In this document: positions 20,395 to 33,458 of the stretch, piece after piece
Numbering within the stretch: the stretch's first letter is position 1
Layout: the number at the start of each line of letters is the position of its first letter
Assembly: GCA_015680685.1 (NCBI GenBank)
Contig: MNCI01023754.1
Coordinates: forward strand, 1 to 64,000
From: Gnetum montanum
Taxonomy: Eukaryota > Streptophyta > Gnetopsida > Gnetales > Gnetaceae
Direction of reading: 5' to 3'
Length of the DNA: 64,000 nt
Position numbers and translations under genes: made by a program
Notes under the pieces: generated by a model
Databases searched by the model: none
What the model saw: only the letters and a program-made list of their open reading frames with translations
Told to the model about the DNA's origin: nothing

Positions 20395-21691
20395 TACCCC
20401 TATGACTGAATGAAAACTTATCATTGAGTGAACAAAAGGAGGAACATGTTCTTTAAAAAAAATTGAGAAGGTATAGGATTCTTAACTGACTCTATATACT
20501 AATTGACTTTGAGTGGTGCATTACAATATCTTATTCAAGTAGATATAGACAAAATGACAAAGTGACAAAAATATTGGATAGACATTGAACATTACATAAT
20601 TTGCAAAGGTCTTCAAAAAATTGTTGAAGATGATTCTTCTTGTTGCCGTTAGTGGTGGTAGACTTCCAACTTGGATTGTTATGTTAATGCTACTTTGGTT
20701 ATGCAGAACGTTCTTGAAGGATGGACTGGAATTTTTTCTTATTATCCCATAGATTAAGCAATCATGTGATGTTTGAGCCATTATCCTATATGTGCTACTA
20801 TTTGTCCATGGGCATATCCTTTGTTGTCCCTCTCTTAGGTTCATTTTCATGCCTGACAAAAGACTTTCTTCCTTAGGCATCCCTTTTAGCATCACTTGTA
20901 GTCAACAAAGGATTAATATTAGTTTTGGTAAATTTTCCTTAATAATTAACCCTTTTTGGATCCCTTAGTTTGCATTTAAGCACAAGGTGATTACAATGTA
21001 CTATGTCCAAGGCTATGAGGTAACTAAAATTATCAAGTTGTTTACCTTATTTTGGTTAATTACTATTATTTATCACAATGTTTGAAAGTAGGATGTTGGA
21101 AAATTTCAAAGTGGGCATTCTTAGACCCCATAACTAATATGTGTAACTTCAAAAGCACACAAGTTTTCAAACAATTAAGACCAAAGGTCCAATGCAAAAG
21201 ATGACATAGAAAGTTTTTGAAAGTTGAAGGATGTTAAGATAAAGAAGTAGGAAAAATTAATTAAAATTGATGAGAACTAGTTCTAAAAGCATGCATAAAT
21301 TTAGATGAACCATCACTGATGTTTTGGAAGATGTGAAGGTTAGTTCAAAGCTATGATTGACAAAAGTTATGCAAGTGGGTCCCCCCCAAAGTAGGCTTTT
21401 GCCATAATTCCCTTACATAACCACTTCTAGAGATGTTTGTGGGCACCTTAGAAAATAAATGTAGATAATGTCTTTGTTCTAAACAACACACAATTGCCAT
21501 GGTTGGAATGTTACACTATACTACATAAAACCAAAAGGCTCATAATCGTATGCAATAGTGAGGTGAATGAATGGGATGAGAAGGAATTGCAGACATTGGG
21601 ATGTAAGGTGCTTTACCATATTTGTAATAGGTTCTTATGCCAAATTTGAATAAAATGATCATCATACCTATCTGTCCAAGTTCATACCAAG
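20395..21691 (-). pseudogene. B 3' region: tail of a degraded third ORF
   Basis: The minus-strand 124-codon frame at 20521-20895 shares the string KNSS.SFK with the frame near the 3' LTR of E (57646-58041). That suggests the C-terminal remnant of the third ORF. The rest is noncoding, with conserved blocks such as AAGTGGGTCC then CCCCCAAAGTAGGC at about 21371. Element D is inserted at 21691/34314. Confidence 0.45.
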
Positions 21692-22604
21692 TGATGAGCG
21701 ACGAGTACCCCCTACACCTAACCATACAAATCACTAAGCGTTCACGTGCGATCTGGTCAAATTCCATGGATTTATAGCCTTCTAAGCACATAGGTCTCTA
21801 AGAAGTGACACTAACCATTGGAATCATTGTCATCCAAATTACACTTGTGAAATGCAAAGGTATGGTTAAGTGCAACTAAGGCATACGATTTTTACCATTT
21901 TTTACATTTTATGTTTTAAGTTGCCTAAGGATAAAGAATAATGAATAAAAAAATATACTTAAATTAATAACTTAATATAACTAGCTACACCTAACTAATC
22001 CTAACATAAGCATCCATTCCCACTTGCTGTAAACATCTTGAACACATTTAACACTACTAGGTTACCAAACGTTACGTGTTACTAGGATTACTAAGCACCA
22101 AGCATATGCTTGAAGTGGTTGTACTTATGTGCTTAATTAATTGCTATTTAATCTAACTTAATTTAGCCTAATTTAGCCTAATTACTTAAAGCATTAAAGG
22201 AAATTGTACAAAACATTAAATGCATAAATAAACAATTAATCTATTGCAAAGTGTTACAAGGTTTATTAAAAAGCTTGTCTTTATTGCCACACACATTTCT
22301 GTGCTTAGGTACAACAATGCTCAAATAAAGATCCATACACTCTTTGACTCCTACTATGGGTACTTAGGAAAATATTCTAACTTTCAAATGATAAAACTAC
22401 AAGAGATTTGCTACAACTATGACAAGATATGCCATAAACATAGTGGATGAGTGCATATTTATAGGAAAAAATAGACATTATGTCGATGCAGCCACATTAA
22501 TGCATCAAATCATGTGTTGACAGGGCTACACCAATGCATCAAATCATATGTCGATGGGGCCCAATTAATGGGGGCTAGTCAACACACCTAATTTATGATT
22601 CATC
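21692..22604 (-). repeat. D 3' LTR
   Basis: This 913-bp LTR runs from TGATGAGCGACGAGTACCCC to ATGATTCATCA. Its U3 lacks the GATATC cluster. It carries a repeated TCGATG/GCATCAAATCATG motif between the TATA box (TATTTATA near 22457) and the end. The next bases, TACCCACATGACTAAATG, are the reversed polypurine tract. Confidence 0.9.
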
Positions 22605-25600
22605 ATACCCACATGACTAAATGAAAACTCGCCCTTGAGTTCTTTACAAATTTGGGAAGGTATGGAATTATTGACTGACAATAGATATATGACAAACACA
22701 AATAAACACTAAGTGCCTGAGTGTACAGATATAAAATCATTATAAAAAAATTTGGTATTCAAGACTAAAAAATTGAACACTAGGACAAAATTGACAAACA
22801 CAAACCCTTTTGATAGCATGAAGATGATGAAAAAGATTAAATGGTATTAGGTAGTCGAAGCTGTTGAGGTTTCAAAGGACCTTCTTCTACTTCAAGCACA
22901 TGTGGTGGTTGAGACTATTGTGGTTGTTCTACTATGGCTGCAACTTCTAGTGGAAGATGGAAGGCATCCAACGATGCTTTCACCTTCTCCTCCTTACTCT
23001 TCAGATCATGCACAATCAACATAGCTTCACCAATGTAGGCAGGTGTGGGCACATCCCAAGGATAGGGCATTTTTGGCAACAACTTCTTAACATTAATGAA
23101 TGAGGTAGCACATTGTGTGCGTTTGATGTTAAATGCCCTGATTGCATTCTACAATTCCTGATAATTGTTCATTCTTCTAGTCAAGTTCTCAATAGTTGAT
23201 CTTTAATCAGTGAATCTTGCCCTAAGTACTTTGAATTCAACATTTGCAGTCTCAAGCTTTTGCTTGGTCTCCTTGAGGTGTTTAAACTCTACCTCATATA
23301 ACAAGTACAAGTTGGCCACCTATTTCTCTAATTCTAATCGCGACTATCTGGTAGGTAGCATTGCTAGGTTTGCATATCAAATATTGACAAGCTCCATGTA
23401 TTCTATCATCTCTTCAATCTACAACTCGTTGATGCAGATCTCCACTTTGTTGTAGGAATCTATTCCATCAATGATAGGTTGTCACACCTCTTTTCCATGG
23501 TAGGGTGAGGATCTCATTTACTTTTGCCTTAGCTATATAGATGTGTTTTTCATTAACTTCCTTTGTAGGCCAACTTGATCTTTGTAGTGGTTCTTGACTA
23601 TCTCAAATTTAAGAGCCTAGTTCTTCTAGAAGGCAATCTCAATTGAAGAATTTTTGTGCAAGGCATAGACTTCCTCCCTAGAGAGATTTCTATTCTCCGC
23701 TACCAATCTTCTCAATTCAGTGTTTACCTTAGCTAGGTGCTTCTACTATTAATGGATGAATTCTTACATTTATTATTTCTGCACATCAACATTTCATAGG
23801 CTATGGTTCTCTATGATCAACACCTCACTCTCTAGGTGCATCTAAACTAAGTTCTTTTGAACCGAATATGTCTTAGCATCAACCATGAACTGATCAAAGA
23901 TGACCATTACCATCCCTACCTCAACCTATTTCAATGTATCTTGACACTATTGAAAAGCTTCATCTCTTATCAATGCAAGTTTGACAAGCACGAGATCAGT
24001 AAGGTGAGCTCTTAATTCAATAACCTCCATGGTCAAGCATTGGTTTTTCTCTTGAGTTTTTTCGAGTTGCCCTTCCAAAATGATGCATTTGCCCTTTACT
24101 TCAAGTAGCTTTGGCTGGGTTTTAGTGATGTTATCTAGAAAATTAAAGATATCTAAAATTGGTTCCCACCAGTTGGTGTAGCAACTCTTCACACTAGGCT
24201 ACATTCAATTTATTGCTAATAGTTCTTGAGAATGTCTGCACATGTCTAAATACAAAAATATTTGGTACAGATGCTGTAGGTGCATTTAGTGCTTTGACAA
24301 TTCAATTAGCAACCACTTTTGCTGTTGTTTCCTATCATTGCTGCTGCATCACCAAGATAATTTCTCCCTTGCCCTCCTCTAAGCGCATTGTAAAGGTAGT
24401 AGTAGTTCCAAATATTTCTAGGAATTTTTGTTGTTGTGAGAGAGACACCATTACCTCTTAAGCACTAGGATTCGACCTTACAGGCAGCTGCGTTCTTTGG
24501 GCTAAGAAGATTGGCCCACCTCCCTCCATCTAACTGATTGTTTGAGCCACTTTGTTGAGGTGGCTCATTATAGGATGGTACATAGATGGATCCCCACCAC
24601 TTGTTCCTGGTTACTGCTTCTGCTCACACAAGAGTTTCTCTCGAAATTTGTGTAAGTGCTTAATGGCAAAGTGGAATTTTGATGTTGTTTCTTGAGTGGA
24701 TGGTGGAGGTGGCAGTTGTTATTCCTCCTCTTTGGACATGGCAAGGATATTATCTTTCATCCATTTAGACCAAGAGGTAATGGGAGTATGCTTGATTGTG
24801 TCATTTGCATAGCAGATGATCTTTGCCCTTTTACAGAGTTTTCTAATAAGGCATGGAAAGGGCAAGATTTTCCTTCCACATTTATTCTCCTTGAAGTGCT
24901 TTTCCATCTCCATATATATTAGCTATTGAAGGTTTACAAGGAGTTTCCTACTTAAAGCAGTGCATGCTTGAGTAGAGAAAGCAGTCACCTTATTGGCCTC
25001 CACCATCTAATTGAGGTGATAAGCCATTATCTTGAAGTATATGCGCTTTGCCGATGTGAGCTCGCCAAACTTCTTGCAGTCAACCCCATAACACCACTGG
25101 GTCCACTCTCTTTTTACCTCTGCATTTGCTTGCATGGAGATCTCTATTAGATGGTTAATGGCTCTTGCCTTTCTATTTTTCTAGAAGAGATATGTCTCTT
25201 CCATATACCACTCCCCCTAGAAGTGATGATTGGCCACATGGGAGAGTGTTGCAATTGCATCTTGAGTTCTAGTGAAGCATGTTCTAAGAATGGTTGAAAG
25301 TTCAATTCTTGGAAAATTGAGCATTGGACATCACGAGGCTTGTTCATCTCAAGGTAGGCTTGTGTCAATGTGACCTCAAGTCTTGGTATGGGCCTAGGTG
25401 TCCCTTCTCTTTGAGATTGTTTAGTTGTAAACTCTTCTCTGGGAATCTACTAGATAGATTCCACTTTGGGCTCCTCTCGAAGAGATCCCATTATGTGAGT
25501 TTTTGCTACCTACTCTTGGGCTTATTCATGTCATTCCCTTCCAGATCTAGGTCATTTTTCCCTTTGTTGGGATGGTCCTCCTTCCTACAGCTATTTCGTT

Positions 25601-25611
25601 CTTGGTGCAAT
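22605..25611 (-). pseudogene. Third ORF of D: transposon-protein-like domain plus coiled coil
   Basis: The minus-strand frames begin near 25611, where ATTGCACC replaces the ATGGCCCC start seen in E. The frame at 24719-24913 has LPFPCLIRKLCKRAKI, resembling the FP.LI..LC..AG signature of the plant transposon-protein domain PF20167 found in Athila-type ORFs. The frame at 25147-25368 aligns with the E domain N-terminal part. The frame at 23947-24192 (LEGQLEKTQEKNQCLTMEV) shows heptad spacing typical of a coiled coil. Many stops interrupt it. Its role is unknown. Confidence 0.6.
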
Positions 25612-25904
25612 CTGTAATCACAACATGACCAAGGATTAGCATTTAATGTGTAACTGGAAATAATTGGTATACCTTATCTCTTTGAGAAAGTTACACTTGG
25701 CTAAGTTGTGATCACGGATGAGTTGATCATTTTAATTATTATTTTATTCTTATTTTAATAATAATAAGTAATTTTAGATTTAGTGGAGTTTGTTGGAAGG
25801 GTTAAACTCTCAAAAATTGATGGTTTAATATTATTTTATTTGTTAACCCTTTGGAGGAGTTAGAAAAAATTTGAAAATTTTTTGTCATAAACCTTAAGGT
25901 TTAT

Positions 25905-25921
25905 GGCCTCCATGACTAAGA
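25905..25921 (-). promoter_or_regulatory. Middle PPT-like word of D
   Basis: GGCCTCCATGACTAAGA on the plus strand reads TCTTAGTCATGGAGGCC on the coding strand, one base away from the AGTCATGGGGG core. It lies about 300 bp upstream of the third ORF, as in E. Confidence 0.5.
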
Positions 25922-26074
25922 GCTTACCTCTAGTAGCTACAGGATCAAAGAACTGAGTGATTTGAACAATGGTGTGAAAGTTATGGGCTCTCGAAGGTTT
26001 TGGGCTATAAAAAATTGCAAAAAATCCTCACTCATTTTGAAGTAAATGACAAAAATTTCAAAGTGTTGGGGTGG

Positions 26075-26160
26075 TATTTATAGAATTTTTACACTGCATT
26101 GATGGGGCCTAGTTAATGAGGTTGGTTGCATCGATTAGGCCTAGTTGATGTGGCTATTAA
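26075..26160 (-). promoter_or_regulatory. Internal U3-like promoter segment of D
   Basis: A TATA box (TATTTATA at 26075-26082 on the plus strand) is followed at higher coordinates by GCATCGATTAGGCCTAGT and neighbouring bases (26128-26154). These match U3 of the D 5' LTR (GCATCGACAAGGCCTAGT, near 34255) with only a few differences. Transcription from here would head on the minus strand into the third ORF, about 450 bp away. Confidence 0.5.
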
Positions 26161-27648
26161 CCACCATTGAGAAAGTCAAAATTTGAAAAATGTGAGGAAT
26201 TTTTAAATGAAATTGGAGTCAAATGAATGTCCAAAAAGTCATGAATATGTGGAAAATATTAGAAGAGGGTTTGGAAGTTTAGAAAATTGAAAAATGATTA
26301 GAGAATGATATTTTATAAAGAAAATTCCTTAAGAAGAAAATAGTTGGATGCATGATGGAACGCACAAAAGATTTGATTTGGGAAACATTTAAGGATAATG
26401 AGCTTAACTAACCAAATCATGAGATATGCAAGTGGGTCCTTCCCATACCCTCACATGCCCTTTTTTCCCATACATAACCTCAACTAAGAAGTCCATGGGG
26501 CCCATAGTTGATTAATGGTTACAAAAATTTAAGGACCAAACTCGGAGAATCTATTTAGGAATTTCAACACATCAAACTAAGACATTGGATGAAAACATGG
26601 ATAATCAGTAGTGAGGTGAGTTATGAAAGCATTAATGGATGATAGAGAGAGTGGAATGAAGTTCCTAATCCTAGTCACATGAAGTTCCTTGTGGAATTCA
26701 TGGTTAAATGATCCAATAGAGTCCAACCTTAGTCCAAACCAAAACTGACCACTTTCAGTGACTTTGCATTACCACTCTAGAACTAGTCCACCCCATAGAT
26801 AACCACTATTTCTTATTTGAAAAGAAAAAAGAAGCATGAAGTGAGAAAGAGCCTTAGTTAGAGGGGACCTTCAGACATGGGTAACATGTCTTTCTAGTCC
26901 CATAACTAGTGCTTGTAGCTCGTTTATTTTGTCTAAGTGGTGTGCTTTGAATTCCCATCATGTTTTTTTTTGTTTCTTTCAAATATTTTATACTTTTTAT
27001 GAATTTTTAGATGGGAACCACACCATGCAAAGACTTATTCAACTTCTTGTTATTGGTCAACATAGAATGGTAAGAAATCCACGAAAACACACTTGCACTC
27101 AAGTAAGTAGAGAGGCACAAAGAGTATTGAATCCCTTTGAAGTCATACCCTTTTCAAACCTTTGAATCTTTCCCAAGCTTAAAAACTACCAAGGTCACAA
27201 GTTTTATTAATGAAAAAGGGACCTCATACTTCCAAAATAAGGAAAACCATAGAGTTCATGGATGGGTGGATGATGTGGACTCACTACTTATTCCATGAGA
27301 AGAAAAATTTGTTTTAGTTATTAGTTATCAAAATTAAAAAATAGAAACCAAACATTAGTAATCAAAGATATTAAGTACAAATCACTAGTAGCAAATAACT
27401 ATAGCATCACTGTGTCTGATTGGTAATAAATCTCTTTTATTAGAAGACAAGAAAAATTCATATCAAAATAAAGAAAAATATAAAAGAAATTGTAAAATAT
27501 TCAAGAAAAATAAACCATATGAATGATGTTGTCAAAAAAATTATAAAAAATTAATAAAGTAAAAAAATGGTATAAAAATAAAGAAAGTGTGAAACAAAAA
27601 AAAGTACAAAAAATGAGGACTCACTTTTATAGTTAACATGGATGACCA

Positions 27649-27667
27649 TCTCCTCCATGACTAAGTT
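27649..27667 (-). promoter_or_regulatory. PPT-like word at the end of pol (D)
   Basis: TCTCCTCCATGACTAAGTT on the plus strand reads AACTTAGTCATGGAGGAGA on the coding strand. It overlaps the last pol codons, as in C and F. Confidence 0.5.
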
Positions 27668-28870
27668 GTAAGGAGAAGATTTGAAAAATTGAGTGAGGTT
27701 ATCTATCTGTTGAGGTGTTGCTTCCATTGGCTTACTTGAGCTCATGGAAAAGTTTGACTTGTTGGGCATTGACCAGTTACTTTTTGTTCAAGCTCTTAGG
27801 TTTGTAGATCAACATGGTCCTAGAAGGAAAGGTTTCATGAATGATGTAAGGCCCTTCCCACAATATCTAGAACTTAGTTCATTGAGGTACGTGTATGAGA
27901 TTCCATTAGAGAACCTTATCTCCAAGTTGAAATTTAACTTTCCTTATTCTTAGGTTATGTTGTTGCTTGTTGAATTCCTTGTGCACTTCATTCAAGGATA
28001 GGACTACCAATTGATTTTCATCTAGCATATTCAAGTTGATCATTTTTTCTTTTTGTGCTAGGTTACAATCAAGGTCCAAGTCACATGCTATTGAAAGTGT
28101 GCTAGGTTAAAATCAAGGTCCATACACAAGCTCATAGGGAGACTAGCCTATAGGAAGTTTCCATGTTGAGTGGTATGTCTAGAGGACATCGTTTAGTTTT
28201 GTGCTCTAGTCTCTCCTATATTTGCTAGTAGTTCTTGTTAGGATCTTTGTGATCTCCCTATTAGTAACTTCTGCTTAATCGTTGGCTTGGGGGTGGTAGG
28301 GTGTTGTTAGTTTATGCTTCACCCCTAAGTGTTGCATTAGCTTGCGAAAGGTAGTGCTTGTAAAATGGGTTTCGTTGTTAGAAATCAATGCGCGTGGCAT
28401 CACAAACCTGTTTATAATGTTTTGTTGAAAAAACTGAACAATAGTGGATGATGTACAATTGATGACGATTGCTACTTTTGCCCATTTTGTGTAGTAATCA
28501 ATGACAACAATTATGTATGTCTTTCCATTTGACATGGGCATGATAGAACCCATGAATTCAATGCCCTAGATGTTGAAGGGTTCTAGTGGTTGAATCCATT
28601 GTTGAGATTCGTTCATTCAAGCAGTCATCCCATCATCTTGTTGATAGCATTTACAAGATCAAACAAATTGGTGGGCATCCTAAAGATTGTTGGCCAATAG
28701 TACCTTTCCGTTAGGATTTTAATGGTTGTGTGTCTCCCTACATAGTGGGCTTTATAAGGGCCCTCATGAGAATCTTGAAGAAAGCAAAGTTGGTTAGTGT
28801 TAGGGACATACCAACAAACTAGGTCATTGACACACACCTTATAAAGATGTTCATTGATTTCCATGAAGCA
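27668..28870 (-). pseudogene. Integrase of D (broken)
   Basis: The frame at 28275-28553 shows VIDYYTKWAK (first catalytic Asp), RALISNNETHF (Asn in place of the second Asp) and TPYHPQAND, where a stop follows and QVE is lost. The frame at 28625-28864 covers the upstream zinc-binding stretch (HYVGRHTT, YYWPTIFR). The C-terminal part runs to about 27668. Several stops make it non-functional. Confidence 0.77.
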
Positions 28871-29480
28871 TTTTTCTTGATGAAGAAGCTATTGTTTCTT
28901 CTTATAGTCCATATCTTGTGGCATGTCTTGAGTAAGAAGATAAGTGAAGATGTCATGATACCATTTTAGTTCATTGGGCACTTGTTCATTTATTGGATCT
29001 ATAAAGAGGAGTTCATCAGGAAACTGATTAGAGAGTGGGCTTTCCTCTTCTTTATTATCCCATCATAATCAAGACAAGTGATTAGCAACCACATTCTCAT
29101 TCCCTTTTGATCTAATATCATAAGATTGAATTCCTACAAGATTACCAACCACCATATGACACAAGGGCTCACTATTGGCTTGTTCATGAGGAAGTGGATG
29201 GACTTGTGGTCAGTGTGCACAAACACTTTGTATCTGAGCACATAGTGCCTTAACTTCTCTAGAGCATACACCACTGCCATTAGTTCTTTCTCCATTGTGG
29301 TGTAATTCAGTTGTGCACCCACAATGCTTTGACTTGAGTAGTGGATGTAATATGGATGTTTCCTATTGTCTAACTATGTAAGCATAGCTCCAAAGGCATA
29401 ATTTAATGAATTTATCATTATATGAAATGATCTAGACCAATTAGGTGCTCATAGAATTGGAGTCTCTACAAGTTTCTACT
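28871..29480 (-). pseudogene. RNase H of D (broken)
   Basis: The frame at 29134-29322 reads YTTMEKELMAVVYALEKLR, HTDHKSIHFLMNK and CVIWWLVIL, the expected RNase H/connection signature of Ty3-type pol. The following spacer is interrupted by stops. Confidence 0.78.
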
Positions 29481-30340
29481 TCAGGCACTCGAATGCATTT
29501 TTGCATTTCTTGGTCTAGATGAATAGAGCATTTTTCTTTGTAAGCTTGACCAATGATTTATGATCTTAGAGAAATTCTCTATAAAACACTGGTAGTAGCC
29601 AATGTGTCCAAGGAATGACTAAACATCTTTAATAGTTTTTAGTTGGTGTGTTAGTCCTTAGATGGTCCTTATCTTTTCAAGGTTCATCTCAATCCCTACC
29701 TAAGAAATTTTGTGTCCCAATACAATGCCCTCTTGGATCATCAAATGGTTGTTCTGCCAATTGAGCTGAAGATTTGTCTCCATATACCTTTTAAGCACTT
29801 AAGGTATTCCAAGACTTGCTCAAATTTTGTGCCATAGGTGGAGAAGTCATCCATGAAGACTTCCACACTGCAACCAATTTATTGCTAAAAATGCTCAAGA
29901 CCAAGTGTTGGAGTGTTGCAGGAGCATTGCATAGACCAAAAGGTATCTTTTGATATGCAAAAGTTCTCTGGGGACTCGTGAAGCTTGTTATGGCCTAATC
30001 TTCTAGTATAGTCTAGATTTGGTTATAGCCACTATAACCATCTAAGAAGTTGCAATACCAATGCCCAAATATAGTGTCCAACACTTGATCCCTAAACGAA
30101 AATGGAAAGTGATCTTTGAATGTTGTCATATTCAACAACCAGAAGTTGATGTAGATGCACCACTTACCATCTTTCTTTGGCACAATCATGAATGGGCTAA
30201 CACACTCACTATCCACAATGAGATAGATAAACCCTACCTTGAGGAGTTTTTCTATTTCCTATTAATGATCTACTTCAATTTGGGGTTCAACTATTGTTGT
30301 CATTGCCTCTTTAGTTTCATGGTCGGATCAATGTAGATAT
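29481..30340 (-). pseudogene. Reverse transcriptase of D (broken)
   Basis: The frame at 30013-30216 shows FMIVPKKDGKWCIYINF and FLDGYSGYNQI. The catalytic box FMDDFSTYG can be read near 29845-29875, so both Asp residues are kept here, unlike in C. Stops and small indels break the frame. Confidence 0.78.
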
Positions 30341-31090
30341 AATGCTAGCATATCCTAGGATCAATCCCTATGAGTTTAGGATATGACTAAGTAAAGGTTG
30401 TTGGCCATTTATTGACCACCCTTAATAACATCTATTTCTATTCAAGAGTAAGATTGACATTAATGATTGTCGACTTGCCATTTTTCAAATATGCATACTC
30501 CATGCTAGTAGGTAGAGTTTTCAACTCTAAGGGCTCTTGTTAAATTTTTTAGGGATTTACAACTCTTCCCAATTGGTATCATCATTTGAATCATTAGATA
30601 GTTGGTAATGAGCTTGCTTTAGTTCATCCATGCCTTCAACATAGGCACATGTTAGGCTCTAAGCAAGTTCCATGAAAAGTGTGTAAATTCCAATTTTTTG
30701 GGTACTGTGTATAGGCACTTTTGAATATCTACCTCATTTGCATACTAATTGTATGCAAAAATGGATGCTCTTTTCATAGACCAAAGTGTAGTTGCACCCT
30801 ATATCACTATACCAGATGCATGGAACTCATTTCTTCTTAATATTTTCAAATGCATTTTCCTTTGAAATTTCCAGTGAAAGATCTTTGATGTCCATTTTTG
30901 CATCAATAGTACTTAGCCATGCTCTTCCCATAATGATTGGAAAGTCTTCATTTTTAGTTCTTAACTTTAATTACTATGAAATCGGTAGGATAAGACCACC
31001 CACAGACAATGGTTATAATATCTTCTACTAGTCTCAATGAAATAGTGATGGACTGGTCTACCAATTCTAATTTGATATTGCACTTATTGA
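30341..31090 (-). pseudogene. Protease remnant and linker of D
   Basis: The frame at 30954-31229 carries IKLELVDQSITISLRLVED and GWSYPTDF, matching R1 protease. The upstream part, with the DSG triplet and about 80 flanking residues, is missing. Gag linker sequence joins directly to NKCNIKLEL. D protease therefore lost its catalytic core by deletion. The linker toward RT follows at 30341-30790. Confidence 0.68.
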
Positions 31091-33284
31091 GAGGGTGTAG
31101 GAGGGTTGTTGGGTTAGAAGAATGGTCATTTGTAAGATTTAGGTTCTGAACCACTAGATTGATTAATGACCCTTGTAGAATTACGTTGTTGTGGCTGGGA
31201 TGGAAGCTCATCCTACATGGATGGAGCAAGTGCTAGATATGCTGAGGTTGGAAAAATAAGTGCAGACACATGAGGAGGATATGGATGGAATATGAGTTCC
31301 TCTCTAGGAGTTGGATAATGAGTTTGGTAACATTTCGAAGGATGGCAGTGATGCTGGAAAGGAGAAACACGATTGGAAGAGTCACGTAGAGACAAGGGTT
31401 ACTAAACATAGTACCCATATAGATCTAGCTACTTGTAAGGGTAGTGCTATCATTATTGATATTTCTCATATGGCTATGGTGAAGTTCGACTTGGATAATA
31501 AGGGTGTTGCTAGTGCAACTACCTAGGATTGTCTTGATGATAAGGCAATCTTTTATGTGTTTGCCTTTTTCATAGTCATGGATGCAAAGCATAAACCCTA
31601 GATTCCTATAAGTATGAAACAATAGGGAAACATACCTTAGGATGTTCATAGTGGTAGATTTCACATCCACAATCATCATCTGATTCAATCTCCACAACTT
31701 CTTCTACTATAGTAGCTTTGCCCTTACCCCTTTGGTAGGCATGTTCAACTTTTTTTCACCTCCTACGGTCATGAGCACTACTTTGCTCTCTTGATTCTTC
31801 TACAATTGTTAGAGTAGTTTAAAATTTTTTATCCAAAAAATCCCATATTTTATCTACCTTGGTTGAAATTTTAGATAGATTTTTAGATCAAAAAGGCCTT
31901 CCATTGCACCACCTCCTTCTTCTTGATGGAAGGATCCTTTGTATCTGATGGGCTTGTAATTTTGATAGTATTCCTTGGGCATAGACCCCAATGGTTTTTG
32001 ATGTTTTCGAAAGAAGCCCATCTATGATATGGCAAAGTTGTTCCTACTGAGAGTAACCATGGCCATGGCATTGGTGTAATAATGAATAATATCTACCCAT
32101 GGTGGCATCTAAGGGTTCATGTGTTCCTTGTTTCTAGCCTTGGATTTGCCTTTGTAGGTTTGACATTTTAGAGTATATTTGATACTTGCCATTAAATAGT
32201 TCTAGCATTGTACTTCATCGATGAATTGATTCTGGTTCTAGAGGCTGGTACCAACTTTCACTTCCTTGATGAGTGTTCTAGGTAACAACTTGAGCTTTTG
32301 CTAATCATTTTCAATATTTTGTAAGGAGAAGGCATTGTGTAAGGCTTGTAAATGCATTTGAGGATCTAAGTTATATCCCCCCTTAAATTTGGAGATATTG
32401 TTCATGTTTAGCCTCTTGATTCAACTATCTTTCACATGTCTAGTAGGAATTTGAATAACCTCTATGATGTTGAGAATTATTTGAGTGTCCAATAGACATT
32501 CATCATCATGATCTCAATGATTCTTGTGATGTCCTCTACCATCCCTTCGTTCATGGTGGTCTTTGTGATTATCATTATTGTCCCATCATCTGTAGTTCTA
32601 CTTAGATTTGGAGGAAGAAGCTGATTTGGATGAAGAGGATGAAGAGGGAGGAGAACTAACACCACCATGGCATTTGCCACTTCCCCTTTGTTTGTCATGG
32701 CCAAAATCCATAGAGTGATTTTCATTATGCTTGTCCAAGTTCTAGCTTCAACTCCCTTTCTTAGAGTTTCCATGACCATGGGACTTGTAGTTACCTAAAC
32801 CTAGATTGTTCATTACTGATTTAGGATTTGGTTTTGACTCCCCTTCATCAAAGTTGAGAGGTGGAGAGTCTGCATGTTGAGAATCCTCAAAAAGAGGTTC
32901 CTCATTATACTTCTGATCTAGTAGGAACAAGGGTTTAGTGAACTGTTTTCCCTTCATGTCTTCACAATACTTTTCTTGTTGCCAATCTTGTTTGTGATGT
33001 GTCTTAGTGGGATGATAGTCCTAGAGGTCATGATCTTCCACAATGTACTCTTTGTGAAGCTCCTTGATGCCTAACCTTGTAAAGGTTTGAAGTAGCATCT
33101 TGGGAACAAATTGGTCAGGTGGTAATACAACATTCCCCTCCATGTCTCGCCACCACATTTATTCATCCTGATGGAGGATGTAAGTAAAATTGGGTACAAA
33201 CTCATCAAGATGAGTGTACATCACTATGCACTCTTATGCTACTATTAACTTAGAATCATTTCGCCTATGAGAAGAAGAAGACAT
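31091..33284 (-). pseudogene. Gag of D (broken)
   Basis: The ATG at 33284-33282 (MSSSSHRR) aligns with the R1 start (MASSHE). THLDEFVPNFTYILHQDE follows, and later fragments cover the Ser-rich part, capsid and Pro-rich linker. The zinc-knuckle-like motif is GCEIYHYEHPKVCFPIVSYL, with Tyr in place of the second Cys. Stops occur within the first 20 codons. Confidence 0.75.
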
Positions 33285-33439
33285 TTTTGTTAGAAATAAT
33301 TTCTTAGTATCCTTGTAGTATAGTTTTGATTAATTATTATGTATTTATTTTTTTGAATGATTATGACCTTAGGGTTCAATCCAATTATCCTAAATAATAT
33401 TCACTATGTCCTAGGTAGCGCACATATCAAACTATAAGT

Positions 33440-33458
33440 CCTTAGCAACAATGCCAAT
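33440..33458 (-). promoter_or_regulatory. Decayed tRNA-Asp primer site of D
   Basis: The coding strand reads TGGCATTGTTGCTAAGGA after the LTR end. The canonical form seen in R1 is TGGCGCCGTTGCCGGGGA. Most differences are C-to-T or G-to-A, as expected after cytosine methylation. Confidence 0.65.

Larger units (their letters stand above)
25612..27648 (-). other. D conserved 3' noncoding region
   Basis: This stretch holds the same blocks as R1: GTTACACTTGGCTAAGTTGTG near 25690, GCAAGTGGGTCC near 26430, GTGTGCTTTGAATTCC near 26940, CATGCAAAGACTT near 27028 and an A-rich tract at about 27470-27610. It also contains the U3-like segment and middle PPT-like word listed separately. No ORF is credible. 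Confidence 0.65.
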
